A stretch of DNA of 64,000 nt, from the NCBI GenBank assembly GCA_022820365.1, contig JAJEFO010000053.1:1-64000 (forward strand), in the 5' to 3' direction. Shown here piece after piece: positions 14,851 to 23,529 of this stretch. A model generated the notes under the pieces. The model was not told where the DNA came from. It did not search any database and was given only the letters and a program-made list of their open reading frames with translations. Position 1 is the first letter of the stretch. Every line of letters starts with the position of its first letter. The stretch comes from Silicimonas sp. (GTDB taxonomy: Bacteria; Pseudomonadota; Alphaproteobacteria; Rhodobacterales; Rhodobacteraceae). The position numbers and the translations under genes were made by a program.

Positions 14851-16008
14851 TTGGAAATCTCGCATGAAGAGCTGAAGCAGCGGACCGAGAGACTCAGGCG
14901 CCGGATGAAGTCTGAGGGGTACGAAGCGCTTGTCATCTATTCGGATGAATATCGGTCCGGTCATTCGTCCTACATCACGAACTACAGGCCGCTGAACGTC
15001 ATTGAGGAATCGCCGCAGCTGGTCATCCTGATCGGAGACCGGCCCCCTGTCGTGCTCCTGGGGAGATTGAACGCCTATGCTGCGAAAGACCTCTGCTGGA
15101 TCGACGACGTGCGCGGCATCCACCGCCCGTTCAAGGACTTGCCTGAGATCTTCGCCCCGATCGTCGGACGCCACAGCAAGATCGGGCTGATTGGCAAGAA
15201 CATCCTGCCCGTCGAGATCTACGAGCAGATCTCCGGGTCAGTGCCGCAAGCCACTTTCGAAGCGCGCGACGACATCATGCTTGATCTGCGCAAGATCAAG
15301 TCCGCAGCGGAAATCGCGCTGATGGAACGCGCGGCAGAGATCAATGACGAGGTGCTTCGGCAAGCGGTGAAGCAGGTCAAGGTCGGGATGACCGAAGTCC
15401 AGGTCGCCGGCGTTGCGGAGAACATCGCGCGCAAGCTGAATGCCGACATCGGCTCTGCAACGGTTGTCATGTCAGGTCCGAACACGAAGTACCCGGCCTG
15501 GCGCGCAATGGATCGCAAGATCGAGCCCGGCGACTACGTCATGCTGGATTTCAACCCGGCCATCGGAAACTACTGCAACGATGGCGGCATCACCATCCTG
15601 ATGCCAGGTGCCGATCCGGAACAGGAACGTGCCCTCGTCGTCGGCCACAGAACACTGAAGAAGGTCATCCCGACCATTCGCCCAGGCATTACCGCGCGCT
15701 CGATTTTCGACACCTTGCTGGCCGAGCTGGAGCCCGAGGGGCTGGCGGAGCATTTCACGCCTTATGCAAAGGGGATGCGCGGGGTTGGCCATGCGGTCGG
15801 ACTGGACGTGGTCGAACCGCCGAACCTGAGCTCGGACAGCGATTTCGAACTTGAGGCGGGCATGACTTTGGCGATCAAGCTCGATCTCCATGACCTGATC
15901 GGCGGCGGATACCGGATCGAAGTCGTAGTCGCCGTCACAGAAAGCGGCGTTCGCCCGCTGAACAAGCTGGTTCTGGATGAGCCGGATGACTTTGCCGTTC
16001 AGCGCTGA
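14851..16008 (+). CDS. M24/creatinase-fold hydrolase with an altered metal site
   Basis: A 385-residue protein of the Xaa-Pro peptidase/creatinase family: an N-terminal creatinase-type domain (to about residue 135) and a C-terminal 'pita-bread' domain. The metal ligands of the peptidases are Asp, Asp, His, Glu, Glu. Here the first Asp (VMLDFNPAIG), second Asp (CNDGGITIL), the His (GVGHAVGLDV) and the last Glu (RIEVVVAV) are present. The fourth ligand, normally Glu in 'TIEPG', reads AIKLD. That points to a metal-poor enzyme such as creatinase or another C-N hydrolase rather than a true prolidase. The start is a TTG at 14851 with GGAAGG upstream. Its place inside a TRAP operon suggests it acts on the imported compound. 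Confidence 0.82.
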   Translation: MEISHEELKQRTERLRRRMKSEGYEALVIYSDEYRSGHSSYITNYRPLNVIEESPQLVILIGDRPPVVLLGRLNAYAAKDLCWIDDVRGIHRPFKDLPEIFAPIVGRHSKIGLIGKNILPVEIYEQISGSVPQATFEARDDIMLDLRKIKSAAEIALMERAAEINDEVLRQAVKQVKVGMTEVQVAGVAENIARKLNADIGSATVVMSGPNTKYPAWRAMDRKIEPGDYVMLDFNPAIGNYCNDGGITILMPGADPEQERALVVGHRTLKKVIPTIRPGITARSIFDTLLAELEPEGLAEHFTPYAKGMRGVGHAVGLDVVEPPNLSSDSDFELEAGMTLAIKLDLHDLIGGGYRIEVVVAVTESGVRPLNKLVLDEPDDFAVQR

Positions 16009-16030
16009 CCGGACGCACCACAGGTTTCCG

Positions 16031-16066
16031 TCCCGCGGGGCGGGAATGCCCGGCGCACGTGCCGGG
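16031..16066 (+). other. Tandem stem-loops before dctP
   Basis: In the 102-base gap before dctP lie TCCCG/CGGGA (16031-16045) and CCCGGC/GCCGGG with a 6-base loop (16049-16066). Neither is followed by a T run, so they are not classic terminators. They may be processing or stabilising structures that set the level of the dctP message apart from the upstream permease genes. Confidence 0.45.
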
Positions 16067-16110
16067 GCACCAACCGGAAATACCGTTCTCGAAAAGGGAG
16101 GAACACGAAG

Positions 16111-17094
16111 ATGATCAAGAGAGACTTGCTCAAGGGCGTCGGAGCGGCGTTCGCCCTGTCAATGGCTGCACTGGTGCAGCCGGCAATGGCAGCCGACACG
16201 ACCATCAGGATTGCGTCCGTCACGGGCCCGGCCCACCATCATAACGTATCGCTTCGCTGGTTTGCCGATCGCGTGGCCGCGAGAGATGTCGGTCTGAACA
16301 TCGAGGTTCTGGACGGCGCGCAGCTTGGCGGCGAACGGGACTACATCGAAGGCATGATGCTGGGCAGCATCCAGATGGCTCAAGTGTCCACGGCACCGGT
16401 CAGCGGATTCATTCCCGAGTTCGACCTGTTCAGCCTGCCGTACCTGATCCGCGACACCGACCACTTCAAGAACGTGGTCACCGGGCCGGTCGGCGCCAAG
16501 TTCAGCGAGCTGGCCGAAGGGCGCGGCCTGAAGATCCTGGCTTGGTTCGACAACGGCTACCGCAACGTGTTCAACAAGGTTCGTCCCGTCGTCACGCCAG
16601 AGGACATGGATGGCTTGAAGATTCGCGTGATGGAAAGCCCGTTGATGGTGAACACGCTGAACGCGATGGGCGGCTCGGCAACCCCGATGTCGTACAGCGA
16701 ACTCTACACCGCACTCGAACAAGGTGTTCTGGACGGTGGCGAAAACGCAGCTGGCAACGTGCTGAACGACAAGTTCTACGAGGTCAGCGCTTACTTCTCG
16801 ATGACGCAGCATTTCCGCCCGCCGGGGATCGTTGCCATCAGTCTGGGGACCTGGAACGGACTGTCCGCCGAACAGCAGGCCGTCATGATGGAAGAAGCCG
16901 CGGCCCTGCAGGACTATGAAATCCAGCTAACCGCAGAAGTTGGTGCGGCCGCGGTCGAAGAACTCAAGACCAAGGGCATGGAGATCAACGAAGCCGATGT
17001 CGCTGCGTTCCGTGAACGCATGGGGCCAGTCTACGAGGACTTCATCGCCAAGCAAGGCGCCGACCTTCTGGAGATGGTTCAGAACACGCCGTAG
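16111..17094 (+). CDS. dctP: TRAP transporter substrate-binding protein DctP
   Basis: A 327-residue periplasmic binding protein. A signal peptide (MIKRDLLKGVGAAFALSMAA to AMAAD) is followed by the DctP fold. Features include GAQLGGERDYIEGMMLGSI, the GLKIRVMESPLMVNTLNAMG segment holding the Arg that binds the substrate carboxylate, and YTALEQGVLDGGENAAG. The leader contains KRDLLK, faintly twin-arginine-like, but Sec export is more likely. It closes an operon of dctQ, dctM, the M24 hydrolase and dctP under the LacI-type operator. A GC-rich hairpin with a T-rich tail follows. Confidence 0.94.
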   Translation: MIKRDLLKGVGAAFALSMAALVQPAMAADTTIRIASVTGPAHHHNVSLRWFADRVAARDVGLNIEVLDGAQLGGERDYIEGMMLGSIQMAQVSTAPVSGFIPEFDLFSLPYLIRDTDHFKNVVTGPVGAKFSELAEGRGLKILAWFDNGYRNVFNKVRPVVTPEDMDGLKIRVMESPLMVNTLNAMGGSATPMSYSELYTALEQGVLDGGENAAGNVLNDKFYEVSAYFSMTQHFRPPGIVAISLGTWNGLSAEQQAVMMEEAAALQDYEIQLTAEVGAAAVEELKTKGMEINEADVAAFRERMGPVYEDFIAKQGADLLEMVQNTP

Positions 17095-17109
17095 TTGGCA
17101 ATCAATCTG

Positions 17110-17142
17110 GCGCGGGCGGGCTTCGTGCTCGCCCGCGCTTTC
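17110..17142 (+). terminator. Intrinsic terminator after dctP
   Basis: GCGCGGGCG and CGCCCGCGC form a perfect 9-base stem with an 11-base loop, starting 15 bases after the dctP stop and followed by TTTCTTGATTT. This is a good Rho-independent terminator for the TRAP operon. Confidence 0.75.
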
Positions 17143-17221
17143 TTGATTTCGTTCTCGACCGCATGACCCCCGCAACCAGAGGCGCTCACCCGACCTGTCT
17201 TGCCTCGGAGGCATGCCGGAT

Positions 17222-17863
17222 TCAGTCGGCTTCCGGCCGTCCGCCCGTTCGATTGAAGTAGGCCGCGATTGCGTGGTCGAGCTCCATGTAGAGGTCGTCC
17301 CCGTGCCGCCTTGCCCAGATCAGGGCCTGGAGGCGCAGGTCCTGGTTGGAGAAGTCAATCGTTCCGGTTCTGAGCAGGTAGATCGCAATGTCGGCATGCT
17401 TGTTCTTGATTGCCTCGATGAGGGCGTTGTTTCTGCCGGTCTTGTCCGAAATGTTCACGTTCGCGCCGTGGCTGACAAGGCAGCGTGCAATGTGGGCGTG
17501 ACCCTTGACGGCAGATTCGATCAGCGCGGTACGTCCATAGTACTCTGCCTGGAGATCCACCATTGTCTTGGGATGGCGCAGCAGGCTCTCCACGATGTCG
17601 AGGTTTCCGCCGCTGGCAGCGAGCATCAGCGGCGTGCTCTTCCACCTGTTCCGGGCATTGACGTCGATGTCCGGATGTTCAAGCAACAGCCTGGCCAGGT
17701 CGAGGTGCTGGCTGTGAACGGCAATGTGAAGTGCAGTCCAGCCATCGCCGTCGGCGGCATTGACATCCGCGGTCGCAATGGCAGCACTGGCCGCCTGGAC
17801 GTCGCCGGCGATTGCCGCCTCGATCAGTTCGCCGTCATTGCTGGCTTCGTGGTGTTCAACCAT
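17222..17863 (-). CDS. Ankyrin repeat protein
   Basis: A 213-residue soluble protein made almost wholly of ankyrin repeats. Repeats with the consensus start are visible as GDGWTALHIAVHSQHLDLA, KSTPLMLAASGGNLDIVESL, YGRTALIESAVKGHAHIA and GRNNALIEAIKNKHADIA. There is no signal peptide or membrane helix, so it is cytoplasmic and presumably binds a protein partner. It follows the urease operon in the same direction after a 200-base gap, so it may have its own promoter between 17864 and 18060. Function unknown. Confidence 0.88.
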   Translation of the reverse strand: MVEHHEASNDGELIEAAIAGDVQAASAAIATADVNAADGDGWTALHIAVHSQHLDLARLLLEHPDIDVNARNRWKSTPLMLAASGGNLDIVESLLRHPKTMVDLQAEYYGRTALIESAVKGHAHIARCLVSHGANVNISDKTGRNNALIEAIKNKHADIAIYLLRTGTIDFSNQDLRLQALIWARRHGDDLYMELDHAIAAYFNRTGGRPEAD

Positions 17864-18063
17864 GGACTTCCTAACCTTTTCTTCGCGAGTGTCCCGGATA
17901 CTTCGGCATCTCTAGGTTCCCTGGCCGCGGCATATCGGAGTCCGTACGCAACGCATCAGTCCTGTGCGGCCGGTGTCCTGCGGACATCCGCACCTCACCG
18001 AGACGCGAGGCTCTCGGTCTGATCCTGCCGGTCGGGCCCGGCATCGTCTGCGCCACAAATTTA

Positions 18064-18684
18064 TCATTTTCGGCCCAGACCGCCAATGTCGTCGATGTGG
18101 CGCAGGATCTCTTTCACGCCGCTGTCGAACCTGAGCTGGCAGAACACGTAGGGTCTGCCGGCGCGCATTCGATCCGTGTCGCGCTTCATGCGGTCAAGAT
18201 CCGCACCCACGAGAGGAGCCAGATCCGTCTTGTTGACAACAAGGATGTCGGAGCGCGTGATCGCAGGTCCGCCCTTGCGCGGTATTTCCTCGCCTGCCGC
18301 AACATCGATGACGTAGATCGTCAGGTCGGCAAGTTCGGGCGAAAACGTGGCCGACAGGTTGTCGCCGCCGGACTCGATCAGGACCAGGTCAAGATCGGGA
18401 TGCGCGTCGCAGAGCTCGGCGATTGCGGCAAGGTTGATCGAGGCGTCCTCGCGGATCGCCGTGTGCGGACAGCCGCCGGTCTCAACGCCCATGATCCGGT
18501 CGGACGGCAGCGCCTGAACGCGCAGGAGGGCATCGGCGTCCTCCCGGGTGTAGATGTCGTTCGTCACGACAGCCATTGACAGGTCGTCGCGAAACGCCTC
18601 GCAGAGCGCTGCAGTCAGCGTGGTCTTGCCGGCTCCGACCGGGCCGCCGATGCCGATGCGAAGAGGGCCGTTCGGACTGTTCAT
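18064..18684 (-). CDS. ureG: Urease accessory GTPase UreG
   Basis: A 206-residue GTPase that supplies the energy for nickel insertion into urease. The P-loop is [13 protein letters not shown] near the N-terminus. The metal-binding invariant CPH motif is in [15 protein letters not shown], and [15 protein letters not shown] and VVNKTDLAP are typical. The ATG at 18684 overlaps the ureF stop by 4 bases. Last gene of the ureDA-orf-BCEFG operon. Confidence 0.96.
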   Translation of the reverse strand: MNSPNGPLRIGIGGPVGAGKTTLTAALCEAFRDDLSMAVVTNDIYTREDADALLRVQALPSDRIMGVETGGCPHTAIREDASINLAAIAELCDAHPDLDLVLIESGGDNLSATFSPELADLTIYVIDVAAGEEIPRKGGPAITRSDILVVNKTDLAPLVGADLDRMKRDTDRMRAGRPYVFCQLRFDSGVKEILRHIDDIGGLGRK

Positions 18685-19325
18685 GTACGGAATATCCTCG
18701 AATTCTGGGATTCGTGCCGCATCGAAGCGATATCGGTCAGGAACGCTGCGGACACGAGTTTCGACAGGTCGCCGTCGCGCGTGTCCTTCGCAACCTCCGG
18801 GCAGAGCAGGGTCAGCCGTCGAAGGATGGCCTGCCCCTGTTGCTGACCGACGGCAAGCAGTCTCTGGCCTGCAGCGACGAGGTTGGACAGGAAGGCATGG
18901 AGATAGAGTTTCTGGGTCAGGGCAAGGGGCAGGGATTCCTGCGCCGCTGCGGCACCGAGCGCCACAGGAAAGGTCAGCTCTTCCGGCACCATGTCCCATG
19001 CGGCCAAGGCCTTGCCAAAGGCCAGCCCCTGCGCTTCCGTCTCCAGCCGTCGTTCGGCCGAGGCCGCAAAGGCGCGTGCCGTCCGGTCGACTTCCGCGAG
19101 ACGCTGTCGCGTTCCGGCGTTGAAGGCGGCAGCCAGGAGCAGGGAATCCGCCCGCCCCGCACCATGCAGCAAGACGTCTTCAAGCCAGGCTTCCAAGCTG
19201 GCTCCGTCCTTCACCCATCCCATGCCCGCTGCACCTTCCAGTCCGTGGCTATAGGCGAAGGATCCGACCGGAAATGCCGGCGAGAGCCATTGCGTCAGGG
19301 TCAGGATTTGCGTGTCAGTGGGCAT
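18681..19325 (-). CDS. ureF: Urease accessory protein UreF
   Basis: A 214-residue all-helical protein that bridges UreG and the UreD-urease complex during activation. The typical N-terminal motif is [20 protein letters not shown]. The start MPTDTQ at 19325 matches the family; an in-frame ATG at 19343 would add six residues. It overlaps the ureE stop by 11 bases and ureG by 4. Confidence 0.93.
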   Translation of the reverse strand: MPTDTQILTLTQWLSPAFPVGSFAYSHGLEGAAGMGWVKDGASLEAWLEDVLLHGAGRADSLLLAAAFNAGTRQRLAEVDRTARAFAASAERRLETEAQGLAFGKALAAWDMVPEELTFPVALGAAAAQESLPLALTQKLYLHAFLSNLVAAGQRLLAVGQQQGQAILRRLTLLCPEVAKDTRDGDLSKLVSAAFLTDIASMRHESQNSRIFRT

Positions 19326-19752
19326 GAGAATGGGTGCGTCCATGACCGTAGGCGCCGCCTTCGGGAGTAAACGGTTCGGTCACCGTGGAGACTGTTGCGC
19401 CGAGTCTTTCCAGCATGTCGCGCATCACGTGATCTCGCTGGATCAAGAGCCGGTCGGCCTCGACCTGGCAAGGCGTGTGGCGGTTGCCGATGTGCCAGGC
19501 GAGCCGGATCAGATCGCCTTTCACCTGGAAGAGCTCTTCCTCGGCGGGCACGACGCCTACAACGCGACCATCGTCCAGGACGAATACCTCGTGCTGATCC
19601 ACCGAAGTCGTCTGGGAAAGATCCACGAGAAACCGCAGCCCACTCGTGGCGGTCAGCACCTTGCGACGCAGAAACCGCGCCTCATAGTCCAGAACGACGC
19701 TGTCGTCGGCATGATGCGCGTGCTGTGTCTTTCGGCTGACAGGAAGAGTCAT
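19315..19752 (-). CDS. ureE: Urease nickel metallochaperone UreE
   Basis: A 145-residue nickel chaperone for urease. It has the peptide-binding N-terminal domain and a metal-binding C-terminal domain containing GNRHTPCQVEADRLLI, with the conserved His before the TPCQ segment. It ends in a short His-rich tail ([10 protein letters not shown]), and another His-rich patch lies near the N-terminus (TQHAHHADD). Both would bind nickel. It begins ten bases after the ureC stop. Confidence 0.94.
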   Translation of the reverse strand: MTLPVSRKTQHAHHADDSVVLDYEARFLRRKVLTATSGLRFLVDLSQTTSVDQHEVFVLDDGRVVGVVPAEEELFQVKGDLIRLAWHIGNRHTPCQVEADRLLIQRDHVMRDMLERLGATVSTVTEPFTPEGGAYGHGRTHSHAH

Positions 19753-19762
19753 CGCGGTTTCC

Positions 19763-21472
19763 TCAAAACAAGAAGTATCGCTGCGCCATGGGCAGGGTCT
19801 CGGCCGGCTGGCAGGTCAGCAGTTCGCCATTGGCGCGCACCTCGTAAGTCTCCGGATCCACCTCCACATTCGGCGTGGCGTTGTTCAGGACCAAGTCCGT
19901 CTTGCCGATCCCGCGCGTATCGCTCACGGCCAGCGTGTCCTTGGCCAGGCCGAGCGCGGCGCCGATCCCGGCGCTTTGCGCCGCAGCGCTGACAAAGGTC
20001 ACGGAAGAACATTCGACGCTCCTGCCGTAGGCGCCGAACATGGGGCGCGAATGGACCGGCTGCGGCGTCGGAATCGACGCGTTGGGATCGCCCATCTGTG
20101 CCATGGCAATGGTCCCGCCGATCAGCACCATCTCCGGCTTCACGCCGAAAAAGGCAGGATTCCACAGGACGAGGTCGGCCCGCTTTCCTTCTTCGACCGA
20201 CCCGATTTCATGCGCGATCCCGTGCGCGATGGCCGGGTTGATCGTGTATTTGGCGATGTATCGGCGCACGCGGTAGTTGTCGTTGCTGCCGGTTTCTTCG
20301 GGCAAGCGTCCGCGCTGCTTCTTCATCTTGTCGGCGGTCTGCCATGTGCGGATCAGGACCTCCCCCACGCGCCCCATGGCCTGGCTGTCGGACGCGATGA
20401 TCGAAAACGCGCCCATGTCGTGAAGGATGTCCTCGGCCGCGATCGTCTCGCGCCGAATGCGGCTTTCCGCGAAGGCCACGTCTTCCGGAATGGACTTGTC
20501 GAGGTGATGACAGACCATGAGCATGTCGAGATGCTCCTCCACCGTGTTGACCGTGAAGGGGCGCGTCGGATTCGTGGAGGACGGCAAGACATGATCCTCG
20601 CCGCAGATCCTGATGATGTCCGGCGCATGTCCGCCCCCCGCACCTTCGGTGTGGAAAGCGTGGATGGTGCGGCCGTCAATGGCCTTCATGGTGTTCTCGA
20701 CGAAACCGCTTTCGTTGAGCGTGTCCGTATGGATCATCACCTGAACGTCCATCGCGTCTGCCACGGACAGGCAGCAATCGATGGCTCCAGGCGTTGTTCC
20801 CCAGTCCTCGTGCAGCTTCAGGGCGCAGGCCCCGCCCTCCACCTGCTCTTCCAAGGCAGCGGGGAGCGAGGCATTGCCCTTACCTGCAAAGGCGAGGTTC
20901 ATCGGGAATGCGTCCGCCGCCTGCAGCATGCGCCCGATATGCCAGGGCCCGGGCGTGCAGGTGGTGGCAAGCGTGCCATGCGCAGGCCCGGTGCCGCCGC
21001 CAAGCATGGTTGTCAGACCGGAGTGCAGGGCATCCTCGATCTGCTGCGGACAGATGAAATGAATGTGGCTGTCAAAGCCGCCGGCGGTGAGGATATTGCC
21101 TTCACCCCCAATCGCCTCGGTACCTGGCCCGACAACGATGTCGACACCGGGCTGAGTGTCGGGATTTCCCGCCTTGCCGATCCTGGCGATCCGCCCGTCC
21201 TTCAGCCCGACGTCTGCCTTGTAGATGCCGGCATGGTCGACGATCAGTGCATTGGTGATCACCGTATCCACCGCTCCTTCGGCACGCGTGACCTGTGACT
21301 GTCCCATCCCGTCGCGGATGACCTTGCCGCCACCGAACTTGATTTCTTCGCCATAGGAAGTGTGGTCGCGCTCGACCTCGATAACGAGGTCGGTGTCGGC
21401 AAGCCGGACCTTGTCCCCGGTCGTGGGGCCGAACATGGCGGCATAGTCATAGCGCGAGATGATCGCCGGCAT
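19763..21472 (-). CDS. ureC: Urease subunit alpha (catalytic)
   Basis: A 569-residue catalytic subunit that hydrolyses urea to ammonia and carbamate at a dinuclear nickel centre. The nickel ligands are all visible: the His pair in DSHIHFICP, the Lys to be carbamylated in [10 protein letters not shown], His in [10 protein letters not shown] and [12 protein letters not shown], and Asp in [14 protein letters not shown]. The active-site flap with its Cys/His region is [15 protein letters not shown]. The ATG at 21472 follows AGGAAGGG. Full length. Confidence 0.98.
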   Translation of the reverse strand: MPAIISRYDYAAMFGPTTGDKVRLADTDLVIEVERDHTSYGEEIKFGGGKVIRDGMGQSQVTRAEGAVDTVITNALIVDHAGIYKADVGLKDGRIARIGKAGNPDTQPGVDIVVGPGTEAIGGEGNILTAGGFDSHIHFICPQQIEDALHSGLTTMLGGGTGPAHGTLATTCTPGPWHIGRMLQAADAFPMNLAFAGKGNASLPAALEEQVEGGACALKLHEDWGTTPGAIDCCLSVADAMDVQVMIHTDTLNESGFVENTMKAIDGRTIHAFHTEGAGGGHAPDIIRICGEDHVLPSSTNPTRPFTVNTVEEHLDMLMVCHHLDKSIPEDVAFAESRIRRETIAAEDILHDMGAFSIIASDSQAMGRVGEVLIRTWQTADKMKKQRGRLPEETGSNDNYRVRRYIAKYTINPAIAHGIAHEIGSVEEGKRADLVLWNPAFFGVKPEMVLIGGTIAMAQMGDPNASIPTPQPVHSRPMFGAYGRSVECSSVTFVSAAAQSAGIGAALGLAKDTLAVSDTRGIGKTDLVLNNATPNVEVDPETYEVRANGELLTCQPAETLPMAQRYFLF

Positions 21473-21536
21473 GATGCGTTCCCTTCCTAACCGCCCCGAA
21501 ACGCGGGCGAGACATGGGCCAAGGACGAGACTGGCA

Positions 21537-21842
21537 TCAGAGCGCTCCCATGATCTGCTGATTGAACCCGAACACGTTCCGCGCACCGCCGATGGGAATG
21601 AGCTGCACTTCCCGGCGCTGGCCCGGCTCGAAGCGCACCGCCGTCCCGGCAGCAATGTCGAGGCGCATGCCCCGCGCCGCTTCGCGGTCGAATTCCAACG
21701 CGTCGTTCGCCTCTCCGAAATGGTAGTGCGAGCCCACCTGCACCGGCCGGTCGCCGGAATTGGCGACCATCAGCGTGATCGCTTCCCGGTCGGCGTTCAG
21801 AGTGATTTCACCCGACGCGGCCATCACCTCACCGGGGATCAT
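21537..21842 (-). CDS. ureB: Urease subunit beta
   Basis: A 101-residue structural subunit of urease. It carries the family features IPGEV near the start, [17 protein letters not shown] in the middle and [17 protein letters not shown], ending [10 protein letters not shown]. Its ATG overlaps the stop of a small exported ORF (ATGA), so the two are translationally coupled. It is a separate gene from ureA, as usual in alphaproteobacteria. Confidence 0.96.
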   Translation of the reverse strand: MIPGEVMAASGEITLNADREAITLMVANSGDRPVQVGSHYHFGEANDALEFDREAARGMRLDIAAGTAVRFEPGQRREVQLIPIGGARNVFGFNQQIMGAL

Positions 21843-21997
21843 GTTTGCACCTCCGCGCGGTCCAGGCCTGCGGCTGCTGCCGGTGCGACGAGTCCCGGGC
21901 CGACGGGCATGCTCCCGTTGACACATGTGAGCGGCAATTCCGCCTTGCTGGCCCGGGCAGGCAGCGCAAGCAAGAGAAGCGGTGGGAGAACGCGCAT
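21839..21997 (-). CDS. Small exported ORF between ureA and ureB
   Basis: A 52-residue ORF. The N-terminus ([19 protein letters not shown]) is a good signal peptide with a likely cleavage after ARA or SKA; the mature part would be only about 35 residues with one Cys (LPLTCVNG). The ATG at 21997 has GGAGG seven bases upstream, and its TGA overlaps the ureB ATG by 4 bases. The ribosome site and coupling argue that it is translated. It was not recognised. It might be a small periplasmic protein, or serve mainly to couple translation of ureA to ureB. Confidence 0.6.
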   Translation of the reverse strand: MRVLPPLLLLALPARASKAELPLTCVNGSMPVGPGLVAPAAAAGLDRAEVQT

Positions 21998-22008
21998 GAA
22001 ATGCCTCC

Positions 22009-22311
22009 TCAGCGGATCGGGTTGTGAACGGTGACGAGCTTTGTCCCGTCGGGAAAGGTCGCCTCCACCTGAACGTCGTGGATCATCTCCGCCACACCCT
22101 CCATGCATTGATCCCTGGTGACGACTTCCGCGCCGGCCTCCATCATGTCGGCAACAGAGCGGCCATCACGCGCGCCTTCGACCACCGCGTCGGCAATCAG
22201 GGCAATGGCCTCCGGATGATTCAGCTTCACGCCGCGCGCCAGCCGCTTGCGGGCAACTTCCGCTGCCATGGAGATGAGAAGCTTATCCTTCTCTCGTGGC
22301 GTCAGGTTCAT
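22009..22311 (-). CDS. ureA: Urease subunit gamma
   Basis: A 100-residue structural subunit of urease. Recognised by [12 protein letters not shown] at the start, [11 protein letters not shown], and the end [20 protein letters not shown]. It starts one base after the ureD stop and ends 11 bases before the small exported ORF. Confidence 0.97.
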   Translation of the reverse strand: MNLTPREKDKLLISMAAEVARKRLARGVKLNHPEAIALIADAVVEGARDGRSVADMMEAGAEVVTRDQCMEGVAEMIHDVQVEATFPDGTKLVTVHNPIR

Positions 22312-22312
22312 G

Positions 22313-23143
22313 TCAGATGTTCCAGCATCGGGGGAGCCCTCCCTGGCTCAGGTGATCCAGCATCGGGACAAGACTTGAACGCATCTCGTTGCTGTCACGG
22401 GATAGAATGCGCATGACCAGAACATCCTCATGGAGCAGGCTGGCTCCAGCGTGACGCGGCAGAAGATGGCGCAGCATTGCAAGCTGCGCCTCGGCGTCGG
22501 GAGCGACGTAGAGCAGCGAGGCCATGGCGCGCGCGCCGCCAGCGACGCCCGGACGATCAAGCTGTGCCTGCACATCGGCTGCGAGGCGGATGCGATCCAG
22601 ATAGATCGGGACTCCCGCGCGCCGGACTTCTATCCGATCCAGGACGTGCGCCGACGTCAGTGTTTCTCCCATTTCAAGGCGGCCGAAGACCAGCGGTTCC
22701 GCAAGCAGCAAGGCTGCACCTTCCTGCAGATCGACTGTCAGCGATCGCTCAAGCGAACATCCGTCGAAGAGAATCGTCTCTTGCGGCAGCCAGTTCACGC
22801 GCGCGGACTTTGCCACGTCCAGGCGTGTTTCGATTCGCCCTCTCTCTCCTGGCAAGGCCCGGTAGATCCGTTCAGCTGCCTGGGTGGAGAGCGTCAGCGT
22901 CGTCCCGACTTCGGCGCCTACGGACAGCGAAAAATGATCACCCCCTGTGACGCCCCCGGCGCAGTTCAGGAGGACGGCCTGCAATGCAGGCCCGGCGTCC
23001 TGGGGAAAAAGGCACTTGAGCGAACCGGACTGTCGCAGTCTCCGCAATGCGGTGCCGCCAACCCTGGACTTGGCTACAAGCGAAACCTCGCCCTGCGCAC
23101 GCGCCATGACCGGCGCCGCGAGCTGCGGGGATATCGACTGCAA
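22313..23143 (-). CDS. ureD: Urease accessory protein UreD
   Basis: A 276-residue accessory protein that binds apo-urease and forms the nickel tunnel with UreF and UreG. Family motifs are [47 protein letters not shown] and [10 protein letters not shown]. The TTG at 23143 is the furthest start in frame; an ATG at 23105-23107 would give a protein 12 residues shorter that begins nearer the usual place. Start not settled. First gene of the urease operon, divergent from urtA. Confidence 0.92.
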   Translation of the reverse strand: MQSISPQLAAPVMARAQGEVSLVAKSRVGGTALRRLRQSGSLKCLFPQDAGPALQAVLLNCAGGVTGGDHFSLSVGAEVGTTLTLSTQAAERIYRALPGERGRIETRLDVAKSARVNWLPQETILFDGCSLERSLTVDLQEGAALLLAEPLVFGRLEMGETLTSAHVLDRIEVRRAGVPIYLDRIRLAADVQAQLDRPGVAGGARAMASLLYVAPDAEAQLAMLRHLLPRHAGASLLHEDVLVMRILSRDSNEMRSSLVPMLDHLSQGGLPRCWNI

Positions 23144-23529
23144 ACGGGTGATGGGATCCTCCAGGGCGCGAATTCGATGCCCTTATTGGGCTGCACTGCT
23201 CCGAATCGCCACGAAATTGCAATTTGGCAGGATCATCGACCTGCTGTCCGCCCTGTTTTTGTGCAGAGAACACACTTCTAGATGAATTTTTGGGCAACAA
23301 AGTCCGAAGCTTCGATCGCCAGCCGCTGTCAATTGCCATTCATGCTGCAATGCAGAGACAATGCCTCCGTCCGCAGGGACGTCTGTCCTGAAGAGCGGGC
23401 GTGTGACGACCGGAAAGCTTGGAAATCTTATCGGCCGCCACACTGGTGCAACAAGAAGTTGCGGAGCTTGGGTACGGAATCCGACGCATTTAAGCAAGCG
23501 CCCTCGTGCCGCTCCGCTGGGAGAAAACG
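23144..23529. other. Divergent control region between ureD and urtA
   Basis: About 386 bases that must hold the promoters of the urease operon (minus) and urea transporter operon (plus). A perfect 12-base palindrome, AAATTGCAATTT, lies at 23214-23225, some 70 bases upstream of ureD. TGGTGCAAC at about 23444 resembles half of an NtrC site but no matching half or sigma-54 element at the right spacing was found. Control by nitrogen status is expected from other bacteria but is not demonstrated here. Confidence 0.5.

Noticed and set aside
19325-19343. Upstream ATG for ureF at 19343
   Set aside because: It would deepen the overlap with ureE and add residues not usual for UreF; kept only as an alternative.
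23440-23470. TGGTGCAACAAGAAGTTGCGG as a sigma-54 promoter for urtA
   Set aside because: The GG and GC elements are 14 bases apart instead of 10, so spacing is wrong.
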